From Sphingobacteriales bacterium 16-39-50 (GTDB taxonomy: Bacteria; Bacteroidota; Bacteroidia; Sphingobacteriales; Sphingobacteriaceae), in NCBI GenBank assembly GCA_002257025.1, contig NCHA01000001.1:806001-870000 (forward strand): a stretch of DNA of 64,000 nucleotides, given 5' to 3'. The notes under the pieces are model-generated. The model saw only the letters and a program-made list of their open reading frames with translations, ran no database searches and had not been told where the DNA came from. Both the position numbers and the translations under genes were made by a program. Below are positions 53,080-62,900 of the stretch, in pieces. How positions within the stretch are numbered: position 1 is the stretch's first letter; every line of letters begins with the position of its first letter.

Positions 53080-53898
53080 ATGGTTTCCGAATATAAAAAA
53101 CTAATTGAAAGTGCCTGGGAAGACCGCACTCTCGTCAATTTCAAAGAATACAGAATTGCAATTGAAAGTGTGATTCAACATCTGGATAAAGGTGAAATCA
53201 GGGTTGCCGAACAAATCGGTGATCGCTGGCATGTTAACGACTGGGTTAAAAAGGCTGTGATCCTTTATTTCCCGATCCGCGAGATGAAAGAAATTGAAGT
53301 GGGACCATTTGTGTTCCACGATAAAATGAAATTAAAAACAGATTACAAAGAAACCGGAGTCCGGGTTGTACCGCATGCAATTGCGCGCTATGGTGCACAC
53401 CTTGCAAAAGGGGTAATTTTAATGCCATCTTATGTAAACATCGGAGCTTATGTTGACGAAGGCACCATGGTTGATACCTGGGCTACTGTTGGTTCATGTG
53501 CACAGATTGGGAAGCATGTTCACCTGAGCGGTGGCGTTGGAATCGGTGGTGTTCTGGAGCCTGTACAGGCCTCTCCTGTAATCATTGAGGATAATTGCTT
53601 CATTGGTTCCAGAGCGATTGTTGTAGAAGGTGTACATGTTCAAAAGGAAGCTGTTTTAGGAGCTAATGTTGTTCTTACCGCTTCAACCAAAATCATTGAT
53701 GTTACGGGTGATGAACCAATCGAATACAAAGGTTTTGTGCCTTCCCGTTCAGTAGTTATTCCTGGTTCTTATACCAAGAAATTCCCTGCGGGTGAATATC
53801 AGGTACCCTGTGCACTAATCATTGGTCAGCGTAAGGAATCAACAGATAAAAAAACATCTCTTAATGATGCCCTGAGAGAGAACAATGTAGTGGTATAA
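53080..53898 (+). CDS. dapD: 2,3,4,5-tetrahydropyridine-2,6-dicarboxylate N-succinyltransferase
   Basis: The acyltransferase of the succinylase branch of lysine/diaminopimelate synthesis, 272 residues. The left-handed beta-helix hexapeptides appear in YVNIGAYVDEGTMVDTWATVGSCAQIGKHVHLSGGVGIGGV, and the C-terminus binds substrate (VIPGSYTKKFPAGEYQVPCALIIGQR). MVDTWATVGSCAQIG is the family signature. It is a single gene with its own terminator. Confidence 0.96.
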   Translation: MVSEYKKLIESAWEDRTLVNFKEYRIAIESVIQHLDKGEIRVAEQIGDRWHVNDWVKKAVILYFPIREMKEIEVGPFVFHDKMKLKTDYKETGVRVVPHAIARYGAHLAKGVILMPSYVNIGAYVDEGTMVDTWATVGSCAQIGKHVHLSGGVGIGGVLEPVQASPVIIEDNCFIGSRAIVVEGVHVQKEAVLGANVVLTASTKIIDVTGDEPIEYKGFVPSRSVVIPGSYTKKFPAGEYQVPCALIIGQRKESTDKKTSLNDALRENNVVV

Positions 53899-53925
53899 AC
53901 CCTGCATTCAAGCTTTTTTAAATTA

Positions 53926-53956
53926 AAAAAAGGATGATTTATACTCATCCTTTTTT
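53926..53956. terminator. Intrinsic terminator after dapD
   Basis: AAAAAAGGATGA-TTTATAC-TCATCCTTTTTT: a perfect 12-bp stem with a T-tract, 28 nt after the dapD stop. Confidence 0.92.
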
Positions 53957-53973
53957 AGTTTTAATTCAATAAG

Positions 53974-55092
53974 ATGAAGATAGGCTTTGATGGTAAACGT
54001 ATAACCCAAAACTTCACCGGCTTAGGCAATTACAGCAGGTATGTGCTTAAAGTTTTGGCAGAATACTATCCTGAAAACCAGTATCAGGTCTTTGCTTCTA
54101 AAGCTTCACTGGCAGCTGAGGGACTCGAAAAATTTAGTTCCATAGAATTTAAATATCCTGAAAAACACTTTTCCAATAGCTATTGGAGAAGTTTCGGTAT
54201 AGTTAAAAATCTCAAGATTGAAGAAATAGATCTTTATCATGGTTTAAGTAATGAGATCCCATTCGGATTGAGAAAGCAGGGAATTCCTTCGGTTGTTAGC
54301 ATTCATGATCTTATTTATTATCGGTTTCCACAGTACTATCCCTGGTTTGACAGAAAGATCTATGAATATAAAATGCGCTATGCTGCCGATCATGCCGATA
54401 AGATCATAGCAATCAGTGAAAGAACAAAATCTGATTTAATTAATCTGTTTAATATTGACCAGAACAGGATTGAAGTGATCTATCAGAATTGCGATCCTGT
54501 ATTCCGGAATAAAATTACTGATGCAGAAAAACAAAGGATACGATCTCTCTACTATCTACCTGAAAACTACCTCCTGAATGTAGGTACCATTGAAAGCAGG
54601 AAAAATGCTTTACTGACTGTTCAGGCGATCAGGGAACTTGATACTGATATTCAACTGATTATCATTGGGAAAGATACCCCTTATGCTGTGAAGGTGAGGG
54701 ATTATGTCAATAAGCATGGCCTCAATAATCGAGTTCGTTTTTTAAAAAACGTGTTATTTAACGACCTTCCTGGAATCTATCAGATGGCTGACCTGTTCCT
54801 GTTCCCATCAGAATATGAAGGGTTTGGAATACCGGTGGTAGAAGCTTTAAGCTCAGGAATACCTGTCATTGCTGCAAAGGGATCCTGTCTGGAAGAGGCA
54901 GGTGGAGCAGGAAGTATTTATATTAATCCGAAAGATAGTTCGGCACTTGCAGATCAGATTAAGAAGGTCTTAAATGATCCGGGAATAAGACAAAACATGA
55001 TCCAAACCGGACTGGAACATTTGGAACAGTTCTCGAACCATAAAATTGCCGGGCAGTTAAATAACTTATATCAAAACATCATTAAATGTTAA
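53974..55092 (+). CDS. Glycosyltransferase family 4 protein
   Basis: A 372-residue cytosolic GT-B transferase. The N-terminal acceptor domain begins MKIGFDGKRITQNFTGLGNYSRYV. The donor domain has the GT4 signature FLFPSEYEGFGIPVVEALSSGIPVI with the ExFGxPxxEA Glu residues. LNVGTIESRKNALLTVQAI is the phosphate-binding segment. It overlaps the next gene by 7 nt. No polysaccharide cluster surrounds it. The sugar is unknown. Confidence 0.92.
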   Translation: MKIGFDGKRITQNFTGLGNYSRYVLKVLAEYYPENQYQVFASKASLAAEGLEKFSSIEFKYPEKHFSNSYWRSFGIVKNLKIEEIDLYHGLSNEIPFGLRKQGIPSVVSIHDLIYYRFPQYYPWFDRKIYEYKMRYAADHADKIIAISERTKSDLINLFNIDQNRIEVIYQNCDPVFRNKITDAEKQRIRSLYYLPENYLLNVGTIESRKNALLTVQAIRELDTDIQLIIIGKDTPYAVKVRDYVNKHGLNNRVRFLKNVLFNDLPGIYQMADLFLFPSEYEGFGIPVVEALSSGIPVIAAKGSCLEEAGGAGSIYINPKDSSALADQIKKVLNDPGIRQNMIQTGLEHLEQFSNHKIAGQLNNLYQNIIKC

Positions 55093-55652
55093 AAGACGAA
55101 GTAAATAAAGCTTTTGAAGTTTTAAAAAATGGGGGATTAATCCTCTATCCTACCGATACGATCTGGGGAATTGGCTGCGATGCTACAAATCCTGAAGCTG
55201 TTGAAAAGGTTTATAAACTAAAAGGCCGTGCAGAAGAAAAAAGTCTGATTGTTCTGCTCGACAGCGACAATAAACTTCAGAGTTATATCAAAGAAGTTCC
55301 TGAAGTCGCGTATGACCTGATTGAATATGCTGAGAACCCACTGACCATCGTTTACTCTGGGGCCAAAAATCTCGCACCTAACGCCATTGCAAAAGATGGC
55401 AGCATTGGTATCCGGATAGTGAAACATGAGTTCTGTCAGCAATTATTGCAGCGCTTTAGAAAGCCTGTGATATCAACTTCGGCTAACCTGAGTGGCAATC
55501 CTTCTCCAGCGACTTTTGACGACATTGATGAGGCAATACTGCAAGGTGTGGATTATGTGGTTAACTGGGAACAGGAAGACAGGAAAGAAAAAAAGCCATC
55601 AACCATAATGAAGCTTGAACCGGGTGGCCTCTTTTCATTCATTCGAAAATAA
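55086..55652 (+). CDS. L-threonylcarbamoyladenylate synthase (TsaC/Sua5/YrdC family)
   Basis: A 188-residue YrdC-domain protein that makes threonylcarbamoyl-AMP for the t6A modification of tRNA. The YrdC nucleotide motif is LIVLLDSDN with KLKGRAEEKSLIVLL, and ISTSANLSGNPSP is the other conserved segment. GLILYPTDTIWGIGCDATNPEAVEKVYKLKGR is the N-terminal signature. The ATG at 55086 lies within the last codons of the glycosyltransferase gene. Confidence 0.93.
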   Translation: MLKDEVNKAFEVLKNGGLILYPTDTIWGIGCDATNPEAVEKVYKLKGRAEEKSLIVLLDSDNKLQSYIKEVPEVAYDLIEYAENPLTIVYSGAKNLAPNAIAKDGSIGIRIVKHEFCQQLLQRFRKPVISTSANLSGNPSPATFDDIDEAILQGVDYVVNWEQEDRKEKKPSTIMKLEPGGLFSFIRK

Positions 55653-55790
55653 TTCAATCAGAATACTATAATTGAACCCGAATCTTCTTCATTTTTTGAA
55701 AATTGCAATAATATGCTGTCCTTTGCGGATAGATTATTACCTGCTCAGATCGTCTCCATTTTCAATTTGTATGCTCCGGTCTGAATCAAT

Positions 55791-57203
55791 ATGAAAAAAC
55801 ACCTCCAACATCCGATATTTAAGAAGCTTTGTGAACTGGCAGATGCTACTGGCACTGAAATCTATGTAATTGGGGGCTATGTGAGGGATATTTTCCTGAA
55901 CCGGCCATCCAAAGACATTGATATTGTGGTTATCGGTAATGGTATCAAATTCGCCGAAGCTGCAGGAAAACTATTGGAAACCAAAGTTTCAGTGTTCAAG
56001 AATTTTGGCACTGCAATGCTCCGCCATGGAGATCTGGAAATCGAATTTGTAGGCGCCAGGAAAGAATCCTATCGCCTCGAATCCCGAAAACCAATTGTAG
56101 AGAATGGCACACTTGAAGATGATCAGAAACGACGTGACTTCAGCATCAATGCGATGGCATTAGGTTTAAATACCGCAAACTTTGGTACTTTACTGGACCC
56201 ATTTGATGGTGTTAAAGATCTGGAAAATAAGCTGATTCGCACACCTCTGAATCCTGTTGAGACCTTTTCAGACGATCCTTTAAGGATGATGAGAGCAATA
56301 CGATTCGCCACTCAGCTTGATTTTACTATTAGTGAAGATGCTATTGAAGCAATCAGAACGAATTCAGAACGAATAAAGATAGTATCTGCCGAGCGGATTA
56401 CGGATGAGTTAAACCGGATCATTCTGGCGAAGAAGCCCTCAATCGGTTTTATATATTTATTCGATACAGGTTTACTGAAACATATTTTTCCGCAAATGGC
56501 TGATCTTCATGGCGTTGAAGTCATTGCTGGAAAAGGACATAAAGACAATTTCTACCATACCCTGCAGGTTTTAGATAATCTTGCCGAAAATACTGAAGAT
56601 CTCTGGCTAAGATGGGCAGCGATTCTGCATGATATTGCCAAACCTGCTACCAAACGCTTTGAGCCAGGCCACGGCTGGACATTTCACGGTCACGAGGACA
56701 GAGGTGCCCGAATGGTTCCAAAAATTTTCGCACAGCTTAAATTACCGCTGAATGAAAAGATGAAACTGGTCCAAAAGCTGGTGCAGTTACATCTCCGGCC
56801 AATTGTTCTGGCACAGGATGTGGTTACTGATTCAGCCGTAAGACGCTTACTTTTTGAAGCAGGAGAAGAAATTGACGGGCTTATGCTACTCTGCAATGCT
56901 GACGTTACGACCAAAAATGAATATAAAATAAAAAAATATCGAAGCAACTTCGATCTGGTAAAACAGAAACTTAAAGATGTTGAGCAAAGCGATCAGCTCA
57001 GAAACTGGCAGCCTCCGGTTAGCGGAGAAGATATCATGCAGGCTTTCAATATAAGTGCAGGCAGAGACGTAGGAATCATTAAAACACAAATTCGCGAAGC
57101 AATTCTGGAGGGGGAAATTAAGAACTCAAAGGAAGAAGCCTATGAATATATGCTGGAGAAAGGCAAGGCATTAGGACTTATCCCTGTTAAATTAAAACCA
57201 TAA
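55791..57203 (+). CDS. cca: CCA tRNA nucleotidyltransferase with HD domain
   Basis: Adds or repairs the CCA 3' end of tRNAs, 470 residues. The catalytic GGYVRD is at residues 28-33 and the metal-binding DID at 42-44. EDDQKRRDFSINAMAL is the class II signature and RMMRAIRFATQLDF follows. An HD domain is present at WAAILHDIAKPATKRF (near residue 283), as in bifunctional enzymes with phosphohydrolase activity. The start is ATG 55791. Confidence 0.95.
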   Translation: MKKHLQHPIFKKLCELADATGTEIYVIGGYVRDIFLNRPSKDIDIVVIGNGIKFAEAAGKLLETKVSVFKNFGTAMLRHGDLEIEFVGARKESYRLESRKPIVENGTLEDDQKRRDFSINAMALGLNTANFGTLLDPFDGVKDLENKLIRTPLNPVETFSDDPLRMMRAIRFATQLDFTISEDAIEAIRTNSERIKIVSAERITDELNRIILAKKPSIGFIYLFDTGLLKHIFPQMADLHGVEVIAGKGHKDNFYHTLQVLDNLAENTEDLWLRWAAILHDIAKPATKRFEPGHGWTFHGHEDRGARMVPKIFAQLKLPLNEKMKLVQKLVQLHLRPIVLAQDVVTDSAVRRLLFEAGEEIDGLMLLCNADVTTKNEYKIKKYRSNFDLVKQKLKDVEQSDQLRNWQPPVSGEDIMQAFNISAGRDVGIIKTQIREAILEGEIKNSKEEAYEYMLEKGKALGLIPVKLKP

Positions 57204-57250
57204 TTTTCTTAAATAGCTGAATAAAAATCTTTAAGCACACAATCAAATAG

Positions 57251-57258
57251 TATTTTTG
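57251..57258 (+). promoter_or_regulatory. Candidate -7 box for the pRiA4b ORF-3-like gene
   Basis: TATTTTTG matches TAnnTTTG, 19 nt before the ATG at 57278. Confidence 0.45.
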
Positions 57259-57277
57259 TAAATAATAAAACAAGAAC

Positions 57278-57925
57278 ATGGCAATATATAGATTCAGGGT
57301 TTCTTTTGAGGATTATGATGATATCGAACGCGATATTGACATTAAATCAAATCAAACATTTGAAGACCTTCATCGGGCTATCCACCAATCGACAGGATAT
57401 CAGGTTGAGGCCTCTTCCTCCTTTTATGTAAGCAACGATCAGTGGATAAAGAATGAAGAAATTGCCTTTTTACCTAACCAAAGGAAGGTAAATAATGGGG
57501 TAGCCTTAATGGGTAATTCAAAACTCAGTAGTTTTATTGATGACCCGCACCAGAAATTTTATTATACCTATAATTTCGACAGGCCCTTCGACTTTCATGT
57601 TGAGCTGGTTAAAATACTTCTAAGTGATGAGCCGGGAAAAACTTATCCATGTGTTGCCCGCAGCCTTGGCGAAGCTCCAAAAATTACAGGCAGCGGAATC
57701 ATTCCTACTGCAGCAGCAACAGAGGTATCTGAAGAGTTTGATTTCCTGAATGAACTTGATTTCCAGCCTGAAGACACTGAAGATCTGGAGCAAATGAGTG
57801 ATATGGGAATCAATACCGGCGAAGAAGCTGTAGAGGAGGAAGAAGAGGAAAAAGATGAGTTTATGGATGAATTCTCTGATAATGAAGGTTATGACGCTGA
57901 TGATCTTCAGAAGGATGAATATTAA
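57278..57925 (+). CDS. Plasmid pRiA4b ORF-3-like family protein
   Basis: A 215-residue cytosolic protein with the pRiA4b ORF-3/IS1096 passenger-type fold: AIYRFRVSFEDYDDIERDIDIKSNQTFEDLHRAIHQSTGY and FYYTYNFDRPFDFHVELV. The family is often encoded near mobile elements but is also chromosomal in Bacteroidota; none is nearby. From about residue 155 the tail is strongly acidic (EDTEDLEQMSDMG, then a run of Glu and Asp to the end), which is unusual. Function is unknown. Confidence 0.85.
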   Translation: MAIYRFRVSFEDYDDIERDIDIKSNQTFEDLHRAIHQSTGYQVEASSSFYVSNDQWIKNEEIAFLPNQRKVNNGVALMGNSKLSSFIDDPHQKFYYTYNFDRPFDFHVELVKILLSDEPGKTYPCVARSLGEAPKITGSGIIPTAAATEVSEEFDFLNELDFQPEDTEDLEQMSDMGINTGEEAVEEEEEEKDEFMDEFSDNEGYDADDLQKDEY

Positions 57926-57955
57926 TTAGTAATTTCCCAATAAACCGGATGCTGT

Positions 57956-58885
57956 ATGAGCAAAACACTGATCGTTATTGCAGGTCCGACAGCAGCGGGA
58001 AAAACCGTACTGGCTATCCAGATAGCGAAACATTTCAATACTGAGATTATTTCAGCCGACTCCAGGCAGTTCTACCGGGAAATGAGTATTGGTACCGCCA
58101 AACCCTCAAAAGAGGAATTGGAATCAGTCAGACATCATTTAATTGACAGTCATTCGATACATGACTCCTTTAGTGTCGGTGATTTTGAAAAAGAGGTGAT
58201 CAATCTTCTAAAAGAACTATTCAAATCTCATGATCAGGTAGTCCTCGTGGGTGGATCCGGACTATTCATCAATGCGGTATGCAATGGCTTTGACGAATTG
58301 CCGGTAGCATCAGAAGAAACCAGGAAAAAATTAAATAAGCTTCTTGATGAGAAGGGCATTGAACATCTGCAGGAGAAATTAAAAAAAGCTGATCCTGTGT
58401 ATTATGCAGAAGTTGATATCAACAATCCGCAACGTTTAATACGCGCGCTTGAAGTCTTTGAAACTTCAGGAAAACCATTTTCTTCTTTTCGCACCAACAT
58501 CCCGAAAAAGAGAAATTTCAATATCATTAAACTGGCGATTAGTCCGAACCGGGAAAAATTATACGCACAAATCAACCTCAGGGTTGATAAGATGATTGAA
58601 AATGGATTACTTAAGGAAGTGGAGGAACTTAAGGAGTACAGTCATCTAAACGCTATGAATACCGTTGGATATTCGGAAGTTTTTGAATATTTAGATGGAA
58701 AACTGTCCAAAGAACAAGCAATCGATAAGATTAAACAAAATACCCGAAGGTTTGCAAAAAGGCAGATTACCTGGTTCAAAAAATCAGAGGATATTCATTG
58801 GTTTGATCCACAGGAGTCCGGTTCTATTTTGAACTATCTTGATGATGCGATATTCTCTCTCCGGAACGGGGACCAAAAAAATTAA
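57956..58885 (+). CDS. miaA: tRNA dimethylallyltransferase
   Basis: Adds an isopentenyl group to A37 of tRNAs reading UNN codons, 309 residues. The P-loop GPTAAGKTVLA is at residues 9-19, followed by DSRQFYREMSIGTAKPS (D36 region). The family motifs NPQRLIRALEVFETSGKP and NTRRFAKRQITWFK are complete. The 3' end overlaps the convergent potassium-channel gene by 62 nt. Confidence 0.96.
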   Translation: MSKTLIVIAGPTAAGKTVLAIQIAKHFNTEIISADSRQFYREMSIGTAKPSKEELESVRHHLIDSHSIHDSFSVGDFEKEVINLLKELFKSHDQVVLVGGSGLFINAVCNGFDELPVASEETRKKLNKLLDEKGIEHLQEKLKKADPVYYAEVDINNPQRLIRALEVFETSGKPFSSFRTNIPKKRNFNIIKLAISPNREKLYAQINLRVDKMIENGLLKEVEELKEYSHLNAMNTVGYSEVFEYLDGKLSKEQAIDKIKQNTRRFAKRQITWFKKSEDIHWFDPQESGSILNYLDDAIFSLRNGDQKN

Positions 58886-59528
58886 AGAAAAGGAACAGAA
58901 AAGCCATCGTGCTCAGGATCTGTAGCATCACCAGAATCTTTCCATTTTCATTTACAGGGTAAAAATCACCATAACCTATCGTAACACCGGTTATAAAACT
59001 GAAATAGAGAGCATCTACCCAGCTTTGAATTGGCTGATTCAGGTAATTACCGGCAGCATAGATAACCCCAAAGGATGCAATTACTTCAATAAAATTAAAG
59101 AAAAGCAGAATTATTGAGCGATTAACCATTTTATCATGGTCATGCTCGGGGAGGAATATCTTGTGGAAAATGTGTAAAAAGGTCTCAACAAGCAGATAAA
59201 TATTAAAAATATAAAGCCCCAAATGATTCCACAGGCTGAAATAAAGCATTATGAAAGGCACCAGCGTTTTAAAGATCACATAAAATTCGCCAACGAGTTT
59301 TCTTTTATAAAGCGTAGAGTTTTTGGTCAGGTAATCAATATAAATACCCGGAAAAAAGATCTTTGAACCTACCAGAAACAGCCTGAGTATTCTTTCTATA
59401 CCAAAATCAGCATAATGAGTACTATCCCATACATTTTGGATCTTCGTAAAATGGTGAGTATGTGCAGGAGATTTTGACTTCTCTGAATTCTGATTACCAA
59501 AAACGAGCTTATTTAAACGATTTCTCAC
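58824..59528 (-). CDS. Potassium-channel-like membrane protein
   Basis: A 234-residue channel. Hydrophobic segments at about residues 45-70, 75-130 and 140-170 precede a pore-forming region with the selectivity filter TIGYGD (SFITGVTIGYGDFYP) and a final helix (ILSTMAFLFLFFNFF). The arrangement suggests a single-pore voltage-gated-type channel of the 2TM plus extra helices class. The start is a GTG at 59528 directly after the DUF3467 stop. The C-terminal end overlaps miaA by 62 nt. Potassium is inferred from the filter. Confidence 0.85.
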   Translation of the reverse strand: MRNRLNKLVFGNQNSEKSKSPAHTHHFTKIQNVWDSTHYADFGIERILRLFLVGSKIFFPGIYIDYLTKNSTLYKRKLVGEFYVIFKTLVPFIMLYFSLWNHLGLYIFNIYLLVETFLHIFHKIFLPEHDHDKMVNRSIILLFFNFIEVIASFGVIYAAGNYLNQPIQSWVDALYFSFITGVTIGYGDFYPVNENGKILVMLQILSTMAFLFLFFNFFGPRSGERISHHQDSSK

Positions 59529-59843
59529 TTAGGCCTGTGCTGTTGGACCACCAAAGTTCAATGGAAATCCGGGTTGCTCTGCATTGATCTTTATTCTGCC
59601 ATGCTGGGCTTCAAATTTTTCAATATTTTCTTCAAGAGCAACCATAAAACGCTTGGCATGCTCCGGGGTTAATACGATTCTGGATTTAACCCTGGCTTTT
59701 GGAACACCGGGCATTACCCTGATAAAATCAAGCACAAATTCTGAGTTTGAATGGGTTATTACAGCCAGATTAGAGTAAATCCCCTCTGCAACTTCCTCAG
59801 AAAGTTCAATATTTAACTGATTTTCTATATTTTGCTCTTCCAT
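59529..59843 (-). CDS. DUF3467 domain-containing protein
   Basis: A 104-residue protein of the DUF3467 family, unknown in function. Conserved segments are DFIRVMPGVPKARVKSRIVLTPEHAKRFMVALEENI. It lies just downstream of rpoC, as is common in Bacteroidota. Here the terminator at 59881-59918 separates it from rpoC, and a TAACTTTG box 4 nt before the ATG suggests its own transcript. The potassium-channel gene follows with no gap. Confidence 0.93.
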   Translation of the reverse strand: MEEQNIENQLNIELSEEVAEGIYSNLAVITHSNSEFVLDFIRVMPGVPKARVKSRIVLTPEHAKRFMVALEENIEKFEAQHGRIKINAEQPGFPLNFGGPTAQA

Positions 59844-59847
59844 AACT

Positions 59848-59855
59848 CAAAGTTA
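59848..59855 (-). promoter_or_regulatory. Candidate -7 box immediately before the DUF3467 gene
   Basis: The minus strand reads TAACTTTG (TAnnTTTG), ending 4 nt before the ATG at 59843. Leaderless-type arrangement; the mRNA would cover the DUF3467 and channel genes. Confidence 0.5.
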
Positions 59856-59880
59856 TAAATTATACATTCAAATTTTATCA

Positions 59881-59918
59881 AATAAAAAAGTCCTCTCGGT
59901 TGAGAGGACTTTTTTATT
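59881..59918. terminator. Intrinsic terminator after rpoC
   Basis: AATAAAAAAGTCCTCTC-GGTT-GAGAGGACTTTTTTATT: a perfect 17-bp stem with a T-tract on the minus strand, 42 nt after the rpoC stop. Its 3' side ends 26 nt before the DUF3467 -7 box. Confidence 0.95.
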
Positions 59919-59959
59919 GTTTCCAGCTTTCGCCTTTTAGCTTTATGCGATCAGCTTTT

Positions 59960-62900
59960 TTAAGCTTCTGCTTCTTCTAATTTCGAAGCCATCAGTTTAT
60001 CATACTCTTCCTGAGAACCAACAATGATACGCTCGTACTGTCTCAATCCTGTACCTGAAGGGATCAGGTGACCTACGATTACATTCTCTTTCAGACCCAG
60101 CAGATTATCACGTTTACCACTGATAGCTGCCTCGTTCAACACCTTGGTAGTTTCCTGGAAGGAAGCTGCAGAGATGAATGACTTGGTACCCAATGATGCA
60201 CGGGTAATACCCTGAAGCATTTGACTTGATGTTGCTGCGATTGCATCGCGGGTTTCAACAAGTTTCATGTCCTTACGCTTCAATACTGAATTCTCATCTC
60301 TCAATTTACGTACAGAGATGATCTGACCAGCTTTCAGGTTTGGAGAATCTCCCGGCTCAGTAACTACTTTCTTATCATAGATTTCATCATTCTCAAGTTG
60401 GAAATCCCAACGATCAACAAGTTCTTTTTCAAGGAAACGGGTATCGCCAGCATCTTCAATCATCACTTTCTGCATCATTTGGTGAACGATAGTTTCAAAG
60501 TGCTTATCGTTGATCTTCACACCCTGCAAACGGTAAACTTCCTGTATACCATTTACCAGATATTCCTGAACTGCGGCAGGGCCTTTAATTGCAAGAATAT
60601 CGGCTGGTGAAATAGAACCGTCAGACAATGGCATACCGGCTTTCACAAAGTCATTATCCTGTACAAGGATGTGTTTTGACAATGGAACAAGGTATTTCTT
60701 AATCTGTCCGTCTTTTGATTCAATAGACATCTCACGATTACCACGTTTAACACCACCTAAGGTTACAACACCATCGATTTCAGTAACAACTGCAGGATTT
60801 GATGGATTACGTGCCTCAAATAACTCAGTTACCCTTGGCAAACCACCAGTAATATCCCTTGTTTTTCCTGTAGAGCGAGGAATCTTTGCAATAATTTGTC
60901 CGATTTTAACTTTCTCGTTCTCTTCAACTGCAATGTGTGCTCCTACCGGAATGTTATATCCTTTTAAACCATTACCTTTTTTATCCGCAACACGAATAAC
61001 CGGGTTCTTGGTCTTATCACGGGTATCAATAATAACTTTTTCTCTGTGTCCGGTTTGCTCATCAGATTCTTCACGGAAGGTAACACCTTCGATGATCGCC
61101 TCAAATTCAGCTTTACCTTCAAATTCAGAGATAATAACCGCATTATATGGATCCCAGCTACAAATCTTGTCGCCTTTAGATATTTTAGCACCATCCTTCA
61201 CATACAAAAATGCTCCGTAAGGGATGTTGTTTGACATGATCATTTTCTTGGTTCCCGGCTCAACGATACGGAACTCACCTGAACGGCCTAAAACAACTTC
61301 AAGAGTTCCTTCAGGAGTATCATGGCTCACAGTTCTCACGTTTTCGAACTCAATTACACCGTCAAATTTCGCATTGATCTGAGATTCAGCAGCAATGTTA
61401 GATGCTGTACCACCCACGTGGAAAGTACGAAGCGTTAACTGTGTTCCAGGCTCACCGATTGATTGTGCAGCAATTACACCTACAGCCTCACCCATTTGGA
61501 CACGTTTACCGGTTGCAAGGTTACGTCCGTAACATAATGCGCAAACACCGCGCTTGCTTTCGCAGGTCAGTACCGAACGAATTTCAATTCCTTCGAGTGG
61601 TGAACTTTCAATTTTAACTGCTACATCCTCTTCAATATCCTCACCGGCAGAAACTAATAGCTCTCCTGTTAATGGATCATAAACATCATGCAAGCTGGTT
61701 CTACCCAAGATTCTGTCGTATAATGGTTCAACGATATCCTCGTTATCTTTCAAAGCAGTTGTATAAATACCTCTCAAAGTACCACAATCAGTTTCACCAA
61801 CGATCATGTCCTGAGCCACATCATGCAAACGACGGGTTAAGTAACCCGCATCGGCAGTCTTCAATGCTGTATCGGCCAAACCTTTACGTGCACCGTGGGT
61901 CGAAATGAAGTACTCTAATACCGACAATCCTTCTTTAAAGTTGGATAAGATCGGGTTTTCAATGATCTCACCTCCTGAACCTGATTTCTGAGGCTTAGCC
62001 ATCAGACCACGCATACCGCAAAGCTGACGAATCTGCTCTTTGGAACCACGGGCACCTGAATCAAGCATCATATACACCGAGTTAAAGCCCTGATTATCGC
62101 TCGAAAGCTGATTCATCACATTAGCCGTTAAACGGTTGTTGATACGGGTCCAGATATCGATGATCTGGTTATAACGCTCGTTATTGGTAATGAATCCCAT
62201 GTTATAGTTATTCATTACTTCCTCTACCTCTTTACTTGCCTGGTCAATTAAATGAGCCTTTTCAGCAGGGATATTCAAATCCTGAAGGTTAAACGAAAGT
62301 CCTCCCTGGAATGCCATCTGGAAACCTAATTCCTTGATATCATCAAGGAACTGTGCTGCCCGGGCCATACCGGTCGCTTTAACTACATCACCAATGATGT
62401 CACGAAGTGACTTTTTGGTCAGCAATTCATTAATATATCCTACTTCAACAGGCACTCTCTGGTTAAATAACACACGGCCAACAGTAGTATCAATTAGTTT
62501 ATTAACAATAGAACCATCTTTCTCTTTCACGTTGGCTTTAACCTTAATGAAAGCATGAAGATCTATTTTACGCTCATTATAAGCGATAATTACTTCTTCA
62601 GGTGAATAGAAGATCTGATCCTGTCCTAATACAACGCGCCCTTCGTCAGTTCTGCGGCCTTTAGTAATATAATAAAGACCCAAAACCATATCCTGTGAAG
62701 GTACTGTGATCGGAGTACCATTTGCAGGGTTCAGAATGTTGTGTGAAGCAAGCATCAGCATCTGGGCTTCCAGAATTGCAGCATTACCCAAAGGCAAATG
62801 CACAGCCATCTGGTCACCGTCAAAATCCGCGTTGAATGCAGTACATACCAATGGGTGTAACTGAATTGCCTTTCCTTCAACCAGTTTTGGCTGGAAAGAC

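Noticed and set aside
60669..61220. 183-codon plus-strand frame inside rpoC
   Set aside because: Antisense shadow of a conserved region of RNA polymerase beta'.
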